Positions 27,270 through 27,342 of a DNA stretch of 27,342 bases are shown one piece after another. Numbering within the stretch: the first letter of the stretch is position 1; each line of letters opens with the position of its first letter. Source of the DNA: Pigoraptor chileana (taxonomy: Eukaryota; Opisthokonta; Filasterea); the NCBI GenBank assembly GCA_943704495.1, contig CALSCR010000837.1, forward strand, positions 997 to 28,338, given 5' to 3'. The translations under genes and the position numbers were made by a program. Under the pieces are notes generated by a model. The model was not told where the DNA came from and made no database searches. It worked only from the letters and a program-made list of their open reading frames with translations.

Positions 27270-27342
<73 letters not shown>
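27269..27342 (+). repeat. (CA)n microsatellite at the right edge, in M17 intron 2
   Basis: At least 37 perfect CA units run to the last base of the window; its full length is unknown. The same intron begins with a GT-rich stretch (27214-27240). Confidence 0.95.

Noticed and set aside
1-27342. Transposons or virus-like elements
   Set aside because: No reverse transcriptase, integrase, transposase or capsid-like frame, and no long terminal repeats, were seen; only simple and short dispersed repeats are present.

Overview
The window is nuclear DNA from an intron-rich eukaryote with closely spaced genes, most likely a unicellular protist or alga-like lineage. It holds parts of seven recognisable conserved genes plus one unrecognised large protein. 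About 40 introns can be placed by joining conserved protein segments across GT-AG boundaries. A formate/nitrite transporter, a family absent from animals and land plants, argues for a protist or fungus-like organism. CCCTAA-type telomere-like repeats occur inside the window. I cannot name the species.

Layout: 1-223 first coding exon of GET3 (minus, runs off the left edge); 224-862 shared promoter; 863-2377 a 504-aa PIP-box, glutamine-rich protein (plus); 2378-3083 spacer with a doubtful small ORF; 3084-3374 a small TATA-driven ORF (minus); 3375-3932 shared promoter; 3933-5298 a five-exon glutathione S-transferase (plus); 5299-5987 spacer; 5988-11569 a seven-exon nardilysin-type M16 metalloprotease (minus); 11570-12004 shared promoter with telomere-like repeats; 12005-15989 twelve-exon TRAPPC13 (plus); 15990-17073 spacer; 17074-20484 a formate/nitrite transporter whose C-terminus carries a PAS domain (plus, about ten exons); 20485-21963 spacer with direct repeats; 21964-25582 nine-exon TAF6 (minus); 25583-26072 shared promoter; 26073 to the right edge, a peptidase M17 (leucyl aminopeptidase-like) gene (plus, incomplete). 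The window ends inside a (CA)n tract.

The genes do not form one pathway: they serve tail-anchored protein insertion (GET3), ER-Golgi trafficking (TRAPPC13), transcription initiation (TAF6), proteolysis (NRDC, M17), redox chemistry (GST) and anion transport (FNT). Four divergent head-to-head pairs share short intergenic promoters (GET3/PIP-box protein, small ORF/GST, NRDC/TRAPPC13, TAF6/M17). The octamer TCACGTGA or its CACGTG core sits in three of these four.

The most interesting observations are the transporter-PAS fusion, a strand-aware placement of (TG)n near intron 5' ends and (CA)n near intron 3' ends, a dispersed approximately 30-bp intronic repeat in two unrelated genes, and an E2F-like site upstream of a PIP-box protein.
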